Source: DATBLE01 sp036555585 (lineage in GTDB: Bacteria; Actinomycetota; Thermoleophilia; Gaiellales; Gaiellaceae). Taken from it: a stretch of 64,000 bases of DNA. Of the stretch, positions 1 to 8,860 are shown in pieces (the first letter of the stretch is position 1; every line of letters starts with the position of its first letter). The stretch is from positions 1 through 64,000 of the forward strand of contig DATBLE010000056.1 in assembly GCA_036555585.1 (NCBI GenBank), written 5' to 3'. Both the position numbers and the translations under genes were made by a program. The notes below the pieces were generated by a model that saw only the letters and a list, made by a program, of their open reading frames with translations, made no database searches and had not been told where the DNA came from.

Positions 1-650
1 CCCCAGACGTTGATCACGTACGGCGTCTGCGTGAACGGCGCGATCCGCCGCCGGACGCGAGAGGCGTGCGAGTCGAGCGTGCGGGTCCGGCCCATCGCGC
101 GGAACCCCCAGACTTCCCGCAGCAGCTCGTCCTTCTCGTAGACCCGGGTCGGATCCTCGGCCAGCTTGGCGAGCAGCTCGAACTCCTTCGCCGGGAGCAG
201 CAGCCGGCGGCCCGCGACGGTGACGCAGCGGGTGGGCCGGTCGATCCTGATCTCCCCCGCCTCGAGCACCTCGCCTGGCCTCGGCGCCGCCCGGCGCAGC
301 ACGGCCCTGATGCGGGCGCGCAGCTCCTCGTAGGCGAACGGCCGGTCGACGTAGTCGTCGGCGCCGCGCTCGAGCGCCCGCACGCGGTCGACCATCCCCG
401 CCTCCTCGCGCCCGAGCAGGATCACGGGGACGTCGCGGTTCCACGACCGCCCGGGCTCGCCGTCGCGCAGCCGCGTGCAGAGCTCGAGCTCGGCGACGAG
501 GACGAGATCGGGACGCACGCGCTCGGCGAGATCGAAGACCTCGCCCGGATGGCTCGCGCCCAGGACGTCGAAGCCGTCGTCGGCGAGCTGGCGCTCCAGG
601 AAGCCGCGCGTCTCGCTTTCGGGTTCGGCAACGATCAGCGCGGCTGACAT
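1..650 (-). CDS. OmpR-family response regulator with degenerate receiver (3' end cut by window edge)
   Basis: Reading from ATG at 650 gives a receiver domain (about residues 4-120) followed by a winged-helix DNA-binding domain ('LLPAKEFELLAKLAED', 'RTRTLDSHASRVRRRI'), so this is a PhoB/OmpR-type transcription factor whose last residues lie off the left edge. The phosphorylation site looks lost: the usual 'PDLxLLD' reads 'PDLVLVAE', placing Ala53 where the acceptor Asp should be. The conserved Thr/Ser is Gly ('VILLGRE') and the conserved Lys is Arg ('DYVDRPF'). It probably works without phosphotransfer. No kinase gene is adjacent inside the window. A TACCGT box 7 nt before the ATG suggests a leaderless transcript. 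Confidence 0.85.
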   Translation of the reverse strand, partial: MSAALIVAEPESETRGFLERQLADDGFDVLGASHPGEVFDLAERVRPDLVLVAELELCTRLRDGEPGRSWNRDVPVILLGREEAGMVDRVRALERGADDYVDRPFAYEELRARIRAVLRRAAPRPGEVLEAGEIRIDRPTRCVTVAGRRLLLPAKEFELLAKLAEDPTRVYEKDELLREVWGFRAMGRTRTLDSHASRVRRRIAPFTQTPYVINVW

Positions 651-657
651 GCGTTCG

Positions 658-663
658 ACGGTA
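658..663 (-). promoter_or_regulatory. -10 box TACCGT of the response regulator
   Basis: It ends 7 nt before the ATG at 650, so transcription would start at or next to the start codon. Confidence 0.45.
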
Positions 664-720
664 GCGTCCGTCCGGCCGCCCGCCTAGATGTCCATTCGCG
701 CGAGACTGCGCCGAGGTGTC

Positions 721-726
721 TACAGT
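721..726 (+). promoter_or_regulatory. -10 box TACAGT of the N-acetyltransferase
   Basis: It ends 8 nt before the GTG at 735 and no Shine-Dalgarno sequence lies between; probable leaderless start. Confidence 0.45.
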
Positions 727-734
727 CGACTCCG

Positions 735-1514
735 GTGGACATCGGCTCGTACCTCCGGCGCATCGGCGTCTCGAACGCACCCGAGCCCACGCTCGCCGCC
801 CTTGTCGAGCTCGGCCGCGCACATCTCTGCTCGGTGCCCTTCGAGAACCTCGACATCGCCGCCCGCCGGCCGCTCTCGCTCGAGCCCGAGGCGATCTACG
901 AAAAGCTCGTCGCCCGCCGCCGCGGCGGGTTCTGCTACGAGCTGAACGGCCTCTTCGCCTGGCTGCTCCGCGAGCTCGGCTTCGACGTCACCCTGCTCGC
1001 CGCGCAGACGGTCGATCCCTCGACCGGCGAGCCGGGCCTGGAGCGGGCGCACCTCGTGCTGCTCGTCGACCTCGACGGCCCGTGGCTCGTCGACATCGGC
1101 TGGGGCGAGGTCTACCGGGGCCCGTTCGCCCTCCGGCTCGGCAACGAGCACACCGACCCGGGGATGGCGTCGTACCGGCTCGAGCAGCACGAGGGGCGCT
1201 GGCAGGTCGTCGAGCGCCACGACGACGAGGCGAACCTCAAGCCGGCCGGCTCGTGGCGGATCGCCTACCGGTTCGACCTCGTACCGCACGAGCTCTCCGA
1301 CTTCGCCGCGGCCTGCCGCTGGCAGGAGGCCGAGTCGCCGTTCTTCGCCGGCCACCGGTTCTGCTCGCTCGCGACGCCGGACGGCCGCCGGACGCTGATG
1401 GACGACCGGCTGATCGTGCGCCGGGCCGGCAAGCGCAGCGAGCGGCGAGTGAGCGACGAGGAGTGGCCGGCCCTGCTGGACGAGCTCTTCGGGGTCAGAG
1501 ACGCCCTGACCTGA
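735..1514 (+). CDS. nat: Arylamine N-acetyltransferase
   Basis: This 259-residue cytoplasmic enzyme should transfer acetyl from acetyl-CoA to arylamines, arylhydrazines or related amines by a ping-pong mechanism. The catalytic triad is visible: Cys67 in 'RRGGFCYELN', His106 in 'LERAHLVLLV' and Asp120 in 'WLVDIGWG'. Length and the N-terminal 'LCSVPFENLD' match the family. The GTG at 735 is favoured because an upstream TACAGT box ends 8 nt before it. The gene converges with the UbiB-type gene and their 3' ends overlap by 20 bp. The physiological substrate cannot be told from sequence. Confidence 0.93.
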   Translation: MDIGSYLRRIGVSNAPEPTLAALVELGRAHLCSVPFENLDIAARRPLSLEPEAIYEKLVARRRGGFCYELNGLFAWLLRELGFDVTLLAAQTVDPSTGEPGLERAHLVLLVDLDGPWLVDIGWGEVYRGPFALRLGNEHTDPGMASYRLEQHEGRWQVVERHDDEANLKPAGSWRIAYRFDLVPHELSDFAAACRWQEAESPFFAGHRFCSLATPDGRRTLMDDRLIVRRAGKRSERRVSDEEWPALLDELFGVRDALT

Positions 1515-3165
1515 TCACGCCGATCAGGAGCCAGACGCCGAGCACGGTCGACAGCGCGAAGCCGACCAGCGAGATCACGTGCAGGCCGAGCACGTGCGGA
1601 CCGCCGGTCGCGAAGATGCCGATCAGGCTCGAGCCGATCAGTCCGCCGGCGACGACGAGCGCGATCACGAGCCGGTTGAAGGCGACGTCGAGCTTGTGCA
1701 TGAACTCGTCGAGCCCCTTGTGCACGAACCCGACCTCGATCTGCCCGTCGCGCAGCGACTCGAGGATGTCGTGGACCTGGTACGGCGTCACGCGGACGAT
1801 CTGCGCGAGGGCGCGCGCCTCCTTCCGCGCGCGTGTGAGCATCCGCCGCGGGGTGTACCGGTGCAGCATCAGGTCGCGCGCGTACGGCTTCGCGACCTCG
1901 AACACGTTGAAGTCCGGGTAGAGCTCGACGCCGACGGCGCCGACCGTCGCGATCGCCTTGTCGAGGAGGACGAACCGCGTCGGGAGACGCAGGTTCTGCG
2001 AGTAGATCAGCGCGAAGGCCTCCCTGATCACCTGGAGCGGGTCGATCTCGGAGAGCCGCGCGCCGTAGTACTTGTAGTAGAGCTCCCGCAGCTCGCGGGT
2101 GAGGTCGGCTTCGCGCGAGCGCTCGTACCGCACGCCGAGATCGCCCAGCCGGCGGGCGAGCGCGTCGACGTTCTCCTCGGCCGCGTCGATGAAGAGCGCG
2201 GTCAGCTTCGACATGTCGTCGTCGGAGAGCTTGCCGGCCTGGCCGAAGTCGACGAGGCCGATCTGGTCGCCGCCGATCAGGAGGATGTTCGCCGGGTGGG
2301 GATCGGCGTGGAAGAAGCCGTGCCGGAAGATCATGGTCATCCACGCCTCGGTGATCAGGTAGGCGAGGCGCCGGCGCTCGTCCATCGTGAACGCCTGCAG
2401 CTCGAGGTCGGCGACCTGCTGACCCTCGAGCAGCTCCAGCGTGAGCACGCGCTGGCCCGAGTAGCTCCAGTACACGTGCGGAATGCGCACGTGCGGATGG
2501 CCGGCGAAGTTGCGATGGAACGCCTGCGCGTTGCGCGCCTCGGCCCGGTAGTCGAGCTCGTGGCGGATCGACCGCGCGAACTCGTCGACCAGCTCGCGCG
2601 CGTCGATGAAGTCGAGCGAGCGGACGCGCTCCTTGGCGATCTTCGCCGCCTGGTAGAGGAGCGAGAGGTCGGCCTCGATCTGCCTCGGCGCATCAGGCCG
2701 CTGCACCTTGACCGCGACCTTCTTGCCGTTCGGGAGGACGGCGCGATGCACCTGGCCGATCGACGCCGCCGCCATCGGCTTCTCCTCGAACGACGTGAAC
2801 AGCTTCTCGATCGACAGCTCGAGCTCTTCGCGGACGACGCGCTCGACCTCCGCGAACGAGAACGGCCGGACGTCGTCCTGGAGGGCGCGCAGCTCGGCGA
2901 TGATGTCCGGCGGGACGATGTCCGGCCGCGTCGAGAGCAGCTGGCCGAACTTGACGAAGGTCGGCCCGAGCTCGTCGAGCATCTCGCGCAGATGCCGTCC
3001 GCGCTGCGTCGGCGTCGGCGCCGCCTCGAGCGCCGCCGGCGACCGCGGCCAGGGCAGCAGGTCGGTGAGCTTGTGGGTCTCGAGCCAGTAGCCGAATCCG
3101 TGCCGGACCGCAACCTGGGCGATCTCGGACATGCGGCCGAGGCTGCGCTGCGCCGGTTGCGCCAT
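1495..3165 (-). CDS. ABC1/AarF/UbiB-family atypical protein kinase
   Basis: The 556-residue protein carries the UbiB-family signatures: the KxGQ motif ('FVKFGQ', residues 70-75), the Ala-rich loop 'AAASIGQ' (132-138), the invariant Lys in 'VAVKVQRP' and a metal-binding segment 'GLVDFGQAG' around residue 310. Two hydrophobic helices near the C-terminus would anchor it in the membrane. Members of the family are atypical ATPases linked to isoprenoid quinone metabolism; in an actinobacterium that would be menaquinone, which is inference. It lies 74 bp downstream of the phasin-like gene, and a cluster of GGGACAGTCCC-type palindromes fills that gap, so it is probably transcribed separately. A TGTAACACTG sequence sits just before the ATG. 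Confidence 0.88.
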   Translation of the reverse strand: MAQPAQRSLGRMSEIAQVAVRHGFGYWLETHKLTDLLPWPRSPAALEAAPTPTQRGRHLREMLDELGPTFVKFGQLLSTRPDIVPPDIIAELRALQDDVRPFSFAEVERVVREELELSIEKLFTSFEEKPMAAASIGQVHRAVLPNGKKVAVKVQRPDAPRQIEADLSLLYQAAKIAKERVRSLDFIDARELVDEFARSIRHELDYRAEARNAQAFHRNFAGHPHVRIPHVYWSYSGQRVLTLELLEGQQVADLELQAFTMDERRRLAYLITEAWMTMIFRHGFFHADPHPANILLIGGDQIGLVDFGQAGKLSDDDMSKLTALFIDAAEENVDALARRLGDLGVRYERSREADLTRELRELYYKYYGARLSEIDPLQVIREAFALIYSQNLRLPTRFVLLDKAIATVGAVGVELYPDFNVFEVAKPYARDLMLHRYTPRRMLTRARKEARALAQIVRVTPYQVHDILESLRDGQIEVGFVHKGLDEFMHKLDVAFNRLVIALVVAGGLIGSSLIGIFATGGPHVLGLHVISLVGFALSTVLGVWLLIGVIRSGRL

Positions 3166-3186
3166 GGGGTCAGTGTTACACGCGCC

Positions 3187-3241
3187 AGGGACAGTCCCTG
3201 GGGACTGCCCCTGGGGACTGTCCCCTCCGGGGACAGTCCCT
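3187..3241. repeat. Cluster of four REP-like GGGACAGTCCC palindromes
   Basis: Four near-identical short palindromes (cores GGGACAGTCCC, GGGGACTGCCCC, GGGGACTGTCCCC and GGGGACAGTCCC) follow one another in alternating orientation between the phasin-like stop and the ubiB-like start. The same core appears inside the phosphomannomutase gene near 54433 and, in diverged form, at 33435, 33490 and 61005. On RNA these would fold into strong hairpins and could end transcription, but the distribution looks more like a dispersed REP family. Confidence 0.75.
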
Positions 3242-3581
3242 AACGGACTTCGCGCGGCCGCTCGAGCAGCCGCAACCGGTGCTCGAGCTGCGCGACGCGG
3301 AGCTCGAGCTCGTCCAGCTCCTCGCGCGTGACCAGGCCGAGCTGGCGGGCGATGCCCGCCAGCCCCTCCCCCGCCCGCTCGCCGAACCTGGCCGCGTCGC
3401 CGCGCCAGCGCGTGACCGCCTCCTCGAGCAGCTGGCGGGCCTCGTCGCGGCGCATCCCGCCCCGGTCGCTCAGCTCGCCTGCGAGCTCCTCGACCCGCTC
3501 CGCCGTGAGCGTGACGACGCCGACGGCCGCGAGCGCGAGCCGCTCGAGGGCGTCCCGGTCCTGCTTACCTTGCTCTGCCAT
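3240..3581 (-). CDS. Phasin-like coiled-coil protein
   Basis: The 113-residue product starts at ATG 3581, which lies inside the 3' end of secDF (17-bp overlap), implying translational coupling. It is helical with few breaks: an Ala/Leu-rich segment (about residues 12-25), a charged middle and a C-terminal heptad-like stretch 'ELELRVAQLEHRLRLLERP'. This resembles the PhaF/phasin-type polyhydroxyalkanoate granule-associated family, but no PHA synthase gene lies in the window. Small helical proteins of this kind also serve as general scaffold or membrane-associated proteins, so the granule role is only a suggestion. Confidence 0.65.
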   Translation of the reverse strand: MAEQGKQDRDALERLALAAVGVVTLTAERVEELAGELSDRGGMRRDEARQLLEEAVTRWRGDAARFGERAGEGLAGIARQLGLVTREELDELELRVAQLEHRLRLLERPREVR

Positions 3582-6345
3582 GCGGCCGGCTCCGGCGCCG
3601 CTGCCGCCGGCGCTCGCGCTTGGCCTGCGACTTCGAGACCGCACCGTCGCCCGCCACGGCCGGCGCCGGTTGCGGCGGGGGCTCGTCGTCGACCGGCGCG
3701 AGCAGGTCGAGCGGGGTCGCGGGGCTCGGCTCGGCGGCCAGCGCGACCTCGGACTCCTGCATCGCCACCTCGAGCTGGCCGACTCCGCCCTTCACCTCCG
3801 TGCTGCCGATCAGCCTGCGGTACTCCGGCTCGCGCTCCTTCCACATGGTCAGGAGCGGCGCGGCGACGAAGATCGAAGAGTAGGCCCCCGAGGCGATGCC
3901 GACGATCAGCGCCAGCGCGAACGTCTGCAGGGTGGCGCCGCCGAAGAAGTACAGCGACAGCACCGGCAGCAGCGTGATGAACGTCGTCGCCAGCGAGCGG
4001 CGGATCGTCTCCCACAGCGAGACGTTGGCAATCGTCGCGAACGACGAGCCGCGCATCAGCGGGATGTTCTCGCGGATGCGGTCGAAGATGATGATCGTGT
4101 CGTAGATCGAGTAGCCGAGTACGGTGAGCACAGCGGCGACCGTGGCGGTCGTCACCTCGCTTCCGCTCAGCGCGTAGATCCCGACCGTGATCAGCAGGTC
4201 GTGGAGCAGGGCGATGATCACCGGGATCGCGAACTTGAAGTCGAACCGGATCGCGATGTAGACGATGATCAGGGCGAGCGAGACGATGATCGCGAGGATC
4301 GCCAGCCTCGCGATCTGGCGCCCGAAGCTCGACGAGACGTTCTGGATCCCGATCGACTCCGCCTTCAGCTTCGACTGCAGGTCGTCCGAGAGCGTGTTCT
4401 GCTGGGTCGGGCTCAGCGACCTCGTCCGGATCTGGAACGACTTGTAGGCGTCGCCCTGCGAGCTGCCCTTGCCCTGGATGATCGCATCCGACTGTCCGAT
4501 CGACGCCGCCTGGTCGCGCACCGAGGCGAGCGAGGCGTACTCGGGCGTCTTGAAGACGACCTGCGTGCCGCCTTCGAAGTCGATGCCGAGGTTCAGGCCG
4601 CGGATCGCGAGCGCGCCGATCCCGAGCGCGATCACGACGCCCGAGATCGCGAACCAGAGGTAGCGGCGCCTCATGAAGTCGATCTGCAGCCATTTGCCCT
4701 TCTGCTGGCCCTTGGCGCCCATGAAGGCCGGGTTGTCGAACCAGCGGAAGCCGGCCAGCAGGCCGAGCATCGCGCGGGTGGCGGCCACCGCCGTGACCAG
4801 CGAGAGCACGGTGCCGATCAGCAGCATCAGCGCGAAGCCCTTCACGCCCGCGGTCGCGACTGCGAACAGCACGAGCGCGGTGATCGCGGTAACGACGTTG
4901 GCGTCGACGATCGTGTGGAAGCCCTTCGAGTAGCCGGCGCTGATCGCCGCGCGCACGGACTTCCCGGCGCGCACCTCTTCCTTGATGCGTTCGAACACGA
5001 CGATGTTCGCGTCCGCCGCGACGCCGATCGTCAGGATCATCCCCGCGAAGCCCGGCAGGGTCAGCGTCACGTTGAGCAGGAGGATCACGCCGTAGAGGAA
5101 GGCGGCGTAGATCCCGAGCCCGATCACCGCGACCAGGCCCAGGAAGCGGTAGACGAGCAGGAGGAAGAGGGCGACGACGATCAGGCCGATCGCCGCGGCC
5201 AGCTTCGCCTCGTTCAGGGAGTCCTTGCCGAGCGTCGCGGAGACCTGCGACTGCTCCTGCTGCTTGAAGACGTACGGCAGCGCGCCGGTCTGGAGGACGA
5301 TCGCCAGATCCTTCGCCTCCCCGTACTTGCCGATGTTGGTGATCTGGCCGCCGCCGGAGATGCCGTTCGAGAGACTCGGGTCGGTGTAGTCGATCTGCGG
5401 CCACGACTTGATGTCGCGATCGAGGACGATCGCGAACATCTGCGGCTGCTGCCAGAGGCGCCCGCGCTGGTACAGGTTCTTCGTGATCCGCTGGAAGATG
5501 CGGTTGCCCTTGCCGGTGAACGCGAGCCGGACGATCGGCTGGCCGGTCTGCGGGTCGAAGTCCGCCTGCGTGCCCGAAGACTTCAGCTCCGCGCCCGTCA
5601 TCTCCGGGATGCGCTTCTCCTCGTTCGGGTTCGTCGGGTCGGACTTGAACAGGTAGTAGACGGTCTGGCCGACGGCGGTGTTGCCGGGCGGGCAGGCGTT
5701 GTCCGGGGTCGCCGTGCAGGTGATCACCACGGTGTGCGCCGGCACCGCGAACACCTTCCCGCCCGCCGGCACCCTGGGAATGCGGGCGTTGAACAGGCCG
5801 CGCCTCGTGTCCGAGGGGCCCGCCAGCAGCCGCTTGTTCTTGCCGAACAGGTAGTAGGCGGTCGGCGTGCCCTGCTTCGCCTTCGCCTGCTGGCCGGCGA
5901 GCAGGTTGTAGAGGCTGGCGGTCGCGACCGGGATCCGGGCGAAGCCGGAGGTGGTCACGGAAGGCCCGGTCAGGTCGGCCTGGAGGTCGTAGAACTCCAG
6001 CTGGGCGGTCTTGCCGATCAGCTGCGCGGCCTGGGCGGCGTCCTTCACGCCCGGCAGCTCGACCACGATCTGATCGTTGCCCTGCTTGCGGATCTCCGGC
6101 TCCGAGACGCCGAGCTTGTCGACCCGGCTGCGCATGATCGAGACCGCGTTGTCCAGCCCCTGCTGCGTGACCTTCTGGCCCTTGGGCGGCACCGCCTGGA
6201 GGACGACCTCGAGGCCGCCCTGGAGGTCGAGGCCGAGACGCGTCTTCTTGTGCGCCGGCGATCCCGGGACGGCGAGCAGCGCCACGCCGACGAGCGCGGC
6301 GACGATCAAACCGACGAGAATCAGGTGGTTCCGGCGTGCGTGCAC
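3565..6345 (-). CDS. secDF: Fused protein translocase subunit SecDF
   Basis: This 926-residue membrane protein carries SecD (about residues 1-550) and SecF (about 560-870) in one chain. SecDF uses the proton gradient to help SecYEG pull exported proteins across the membrane. Visible features: an N-terminal transmembrane helix, 'TRLGLDLQGGLEVVLQA', a long extracytoplasmic insert, 'TIGVAADANIVVFERIKEE' in the SecD half and 'LGYSIYDTIIIFDRIRENI' in the SecF half, followed by an Arg-rich cytoplasmic tail. Many actinobacteria keep SecD and SecF as separate genes. It follows yajC by 11 bp and overlaps the phasin-like gene downstream. The start is GTG at 6345. Confidence 0.96.
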   Translation of the reverse strand: MHARRNHLILVGLIVAALVGVALLAVPGSPAHKKTRLGLDLQGGLEVVLQAVPPKGQKVTQQGLDNAVSIMRSRVDKLGVSEPEIRKQGNDQIVVELPGVKDAAQAAQLIGKTAQLEFYDLQADLTGPSVTTSGFARIPVATASLYNLLAGQQAKAKQGTPTAYYLFGKNKRLLAGPSDTRRGLFNARIPRVPAGGKVFAVPAHTVVITCTATPDNACPPGNTAVGQTVYYLFKSDPTNPNEEKRIPEMTGAELKSSGTQADFDPQTGQPIVRLAFTGKGNRIFQRITKNLYQRGRLWQQPQMFAIVLDRDIKSWPQIDYTDPSLSNGISGGGQITNIGKYGEAKDLAIVLQTGALPYVFKQQEQSQVSATLGKDSLNEAKLAAAIGLIVVALFLLLVYRFLGLVAVIGLGIYAAFLYGVILLLNVTLTLPGFAGMILTIGVAADANIVVFERIKEEVRAGKSVRAAISAGYSKGFHTIVDANVVTAITALVLFAVATAGVKGFALMLLIGTVLSLVTAVAATRAMLGLLAGFRWFDNPAFMGAKGQQKGKWLQIDFMRRRYLWFAISGVVIALGIGALAIRGLNLGIDFEGGTQVVFKTPEYASLASVRDQAASIGQSDAIIQGKGSSQGDAYKSFQIRTRSLSPTQQNTLSDDLQSKLKAESIGIQNVSSSFGRQIARLAILAIIVSLALIIVYIAIRFDFKFAIPVIIALLHDLLITVGIYALSGSEVTTATVAAVLTVLGYSIYDTIIIFDRIRENIPLMRGSSFATIANVSLWETIRRSLATTFITLLPVLSLYFFGGATLQTFALALIVGIASGAYSSIFVAAPLLTMWKEREPEYRRLIGSTEVKGGVGQLEVAMQESEVALAAEPSPATPLDLLAPVDDEPPPQPAPAVAGDGAVSKSQAKRERRRQRRRSRPHGRAR

Positions 6346-6356
6346 GGCGGATCAGC

Positions 6357-6689
6357 TTAGCGGGGCTTTTCGCCCACCGGTTCGGAGGCCTCCGCCTCCG
6401 GCTCGGCCGTGGATCCGGCCTCGTCGTCGTCCTCGTCCGGCATCACCACCGCGATCGCGCGCTTGGACAAACGGGCCTCGGATCCCGGCGAGAGCTCCAC
6501 CGTCACCTCGTCCTCGTCGATCCGCACGACCGTCGCGAAGAACCCCCCGGCCGTCAGCACCTCGTCGCCGATCCGCAGGTGGTCGATCATCGCCTGCCGG
6601 CCGAGCTGCCTGCGGCGCTGGGGGCGGACGATCATCAGCCAGATCAGGAACAGGACGAGGACGACCAGGATGAAGATGCCTGCGCTCAA
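6357..6689 (-). CDS. yajC: Preprotein translocase accessory subunit YajC
   Basis: The 110-residue protein has one N-terminal transmembrane helix ('IFILVVLVLFLIWLMIV') followed by the family segment 'RPQRRRQL' and a small cytoplasmic domain with 'IGDEVLTAGGFFATVVRI'. YajC associates with SecDF at the translocon. The likely start is TTG at 6689, which overlaps the tgt stop by 2 nt (TTGA) and has AGGGGA about 6 nt upstream; this explains why a search for ATG alone would miss the gene. The acidic C-terminal tail (residues about 84-110) is poorly conserved in the family. Confidence 0.92.
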   Translation of the reverse strand: MSAGIFILVVLVLFLIWLMIVRPQRRRQLGRQAMIDHLRIGDEVLTAGGFFATVVRIDEDEVTVELSPGSEARLSKRAIAVVMPDEDDDEAGSTAEPEAEASEPVGEKPR

Positions 6690-7792
6690 ACGTCCCCTGC
6701 CATTCGTTGTCGCATCTCCACGATGAAGTCTGCCAGCCGTCCGGCCTCGATCGCCGTCCTCGCTCCAAGTGTGACGTCGAGGAGGAACCGAAGGTTGTGG
6801 AGGCTCAGCAGGCGAAGCGCGAGCAGCTCCTGCTGGTTGACCAGATGCCGGACATAGGCACGCGAGAACCGCGTGCAGGCGGGACAGCTGCAGCGCTCGT
6901 CGAGCGGTCGGGGGTCGCGAGCGAAGCGGGCGTTCCGGAGGTTGAGACGACCGTGCGAGGTGAGCGCGGTGCCGGTTCGCCCCATGCGCGTCGGCAGCAC
7001 GCAGTCGAACATGTCGATCCCGCGGGCGATCACGTCCAGGATCCCGTCCGGGTCCCCGATCCCCATGAAGTAGCGCGGCCGGTCGGCCGGCAGCATCGGC
7101 GCCGCCCACTCGACCGCGTCGACCAGCTCCGGCCGCGGCTCGCCCACCGAGAGCCCGCCGAGGGCGTGGCCGTCGAACCCGAGCGCGGCGATCTCCTCGA
7201 CCGAGCGGGCCCGCAGCTCGCGGTCGGAGCCGCCCTGCGTGATCCCGAACACGAGCTGATCCTTCGCGCGCGGCTGCTCTCGCTGCCGGGTCGCCCAGCT
7301 CGTGGTCAGGCGAACTGCCCGCTCGAGCTCGGCGCGCGGAACGCCGGCGGGCGGGCAGACGTCCAGGCACATCGCGATGTCCGAGCCGAGCTTCGCCTGG
7401 ATGGACGCGGCGAGCTCGGGCGTGAACCGCGCCCGATCGCCGTCGTAGACCGAGCGGAACGCCACGCCCTCGTCGTCGAGCGCGAGCAGCGTGTCCCGGA
7501 GCGAGAACACCTGGAACCCGCCCGAGTCCGTCAGGATCGGCCCGTCCCACCCCATGAACGCGTGCAGTCCGCCGAGCTCCGCGATCACGTCCTCGCCCGG
7601 ACGGAAGTGCAGGTGGTACGTGTTCCCGAGCAGGATCGCCGCCCCCGCGGCGCGCACCTCGTCCGGGTGGAGGCTCTTGACGCTCGCCTTCGTCCCGACC
7701 GGCATGAACGCGGGCGTCGGCACCTCGCCGTGCGCCGTCCGGAGGACGCCCGCGCGCGCCGCGCCGTCGGTGGCGGTGACCTCGAACGTCAC
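6686..7792 (-). CDS. tgt: tRNA-guanine transglycosylase
   Basis: The enzyme exchanges guanine 34 in GUN anticodons for preQ1, an early step in making queuosine. The 368-residue protein shows the substrate-pocket motif 'TDSGGFQVFSL', the nucleophile region 'DMFDCVLPTRMGRTG' and the zinc site 'CSCPACTRF' with a downstream His. I place the start at GTG 7792 because an AAGGGA element lies just upstream; a longer reading to 7813 is possible. It sits between queA and yajC, the arrangement known from many bacteria, and overlaps yajC by 4 bp. Confidence 0.96.
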   Translation of the reverse strand: MTFEVTATDGAARAGVLRTAHGEVPTPAFMPVGTKASVKSLHPDEVRAAGAAILLGNTYHLHFRPGEDVIAELGGLHAFMGWDGPILTDSGGFQVFSLRDTLLALDDEGVAFRSVYDGDRARFTPELAASIQAKLGSDIAMCLDVCPPAGVPRAELERAVRLTTSWATRQREQPRAKDQLVFGITQGGSDRELRARSVEEIAALGFDGHALGGLSVGEPRPELVDAVEWAAPMLPADRPRYFMGIGDPDGILDVIARGIDMFDCVLPTRMGRTGTALTSHGRLNLRNARFARDPRPLDERCSCPACTRFSRAYVRHLVNQQELLALRLLSLHNLRFLLDVTLGARTAIEAGRLADFIVEMRQRMAGDV

Positions 7793-7904
7793 GCCTGCTC
7801 CCTTCTGGGGCACCCCGGCCCACCACCCGCTGCGAGCGTAGCGGGCAAGTCGTCCCGCGTGTGAGACGAGAGCGCGCCGGAAGCGTGCCGGTCGAGACGG
7901 GCGC

Positions 7905-8834
7905 TCACAGGACCAGCATGGCGTCGCCGAAGGAGTAGAAGCGGTACCGGTCGGCGATCGCGAGGCGGTAGAGCTCTCTGGTCTCCTCCACCCCGGCGAA
8001 CGCCATCACCATGGCGAGGAGCGTCGAGCGGGGCAGGTGGAAGTTGGTCAGCAGCACGTCGACGCGGCGAAACTCGAAGCCCGGCGTGACGAACAGGTCG
8101 GTGCGGCCGGAGAGCGGCCCGCCGCGAGCCAGGCTCTCCAGCACGCGGACGGTCGTCGTCCCGACGGCGACGACAGTCGGCGCGCCCCGGATGCGTTCCC
8201 ACGACGAGGCCGCGACCGAGTAGCGCTCGCCGTGCAGACGGTGCTCGGCGAGCTCGTCCACGGTCACCGGCCGGAACGTGTCCAGCCCGACGTGGAGCGT
8301 CACCCGCTCGACGTCCAGGCGCGCGAGCAGCTCCGGCGTGAAGTGCAGGCCGGCCGTCGGCGCCGCCGCCGACCCGGCCTCCCGCGCGTAGACCGTCTGG
8401 TAGCGCTCCGGGTCTGCCAGAGGCTCGCCGATGTACGGCGGCAGCGGCGTCTCCCCGGCAGGCTCGCCCTCGAGCCGGATCCGCCAGCGGCCCTCCCCGA
8501 GGTGCTCGAGCAGCTCGACCGGCCCGTAGCTGGCCCCGGCCCGTAGCCGCCGGGTCGGCCGGGCCAGCGCCTCCCAGACGCCGTCACCGAGCGACTCGAG
8601 CAGGAGCACCTCGCCCTTCGGCCGGCCGATCGCGATCCTCCCCGGCACGACGCGCGTGTCGTTGACGACCACGAGCGCGGAGCCGATCTCGCCGGGAAGA
8701 TCGGCGAAGGTCCGATGGCGGACCTCCTGCGAGGCGCGGTCGTAGACGAGCAGCCGGGACGCGTCGCGGCGGTCGACGGGTCGTTGCGCGATCAGCTCGG
8801 CCGGCAATTCGTAGTCGAGCTCCGATGACTTCAT
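7905..8834 (-). CDS. queA: S-adenosylmethionine:tRNA ribosyltransferase-isomerase
   Basis: QueA moves the ribosyl group of SAM onto preQ1 in tRNA to form epoxyqueuosine, the step after Tgt. The 309-residue product is slightly shorter than most family members but has the expected motifs: 'YELPAELIAQRP' at the N-terminus, 'SRLLVYDR', 'VVNDTRVVPGRI', 'PTAGLHFTPELL' and 'TNFHLPRSTLLAMV'. The gap to tgt is 112 bp with no other gene. Its ATG at 8834 faces the coiled-coil gene on the other strand across a 10-bp box that can serve as a -10 in both directions. Confidence 0.95.
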   Translation of the reverse strand: MKSSELDYELPAELIAQRPVDRRDASRLLVYDRASQEVRHRTFADLPGEIGSALVVVNDTRVVPGRIAIGRPKGEVLLLESLGDGVWEALARPTRRLRAGASYGPVELLEHLGEGRWRIRLEGEPAGETPLPPYIGEPLADPERYQTVYAREAGSAAAPTAGLHFTPELLARLDVERVTLHVGLDTFRPVTVDELAEHRLHGERYSVAASSWERIRGAPTVVAVGTTTVRVLESLARGGPLSGRTDLFVTPGFEFRRVDVLLTNFHLPRSTLLAMVMAFAGVEETRELYRLAIADRYRFYSFGDAMLVL

Positions 8835-8843
8835 CCGCCCGAC

Positions 8844-8853
8844 ACGCTATCGT
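8844..8853. promoter_or_regulatory. Shared bidirectional -10 box (queA / coiled-coil gene)
   Basis: The sequence acgcTAtcgt reads TATCGT on the plus strand (7 nt before GTG 8861) and TAGCGT on the minus strand (9 nt before ATG 8834). The two hexamers overlap in the central TA. The same geometry recurs at 21967 and 30516. Confidence 0.55.
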
Positions 8854-8860
8854 CGTCCTC

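Noticed and set aside
3187..3241. Tandem palindromes as a CRISPR array
   Set aside because: Units are contiguous or nearly so, with no unique spacers of regular length and no cas genes.
3328..6360. A 1010-codon plus-strand open frame opposite secDF
   Set aside because: Antisense shadow; SecDF on the minus strand has every family motif.
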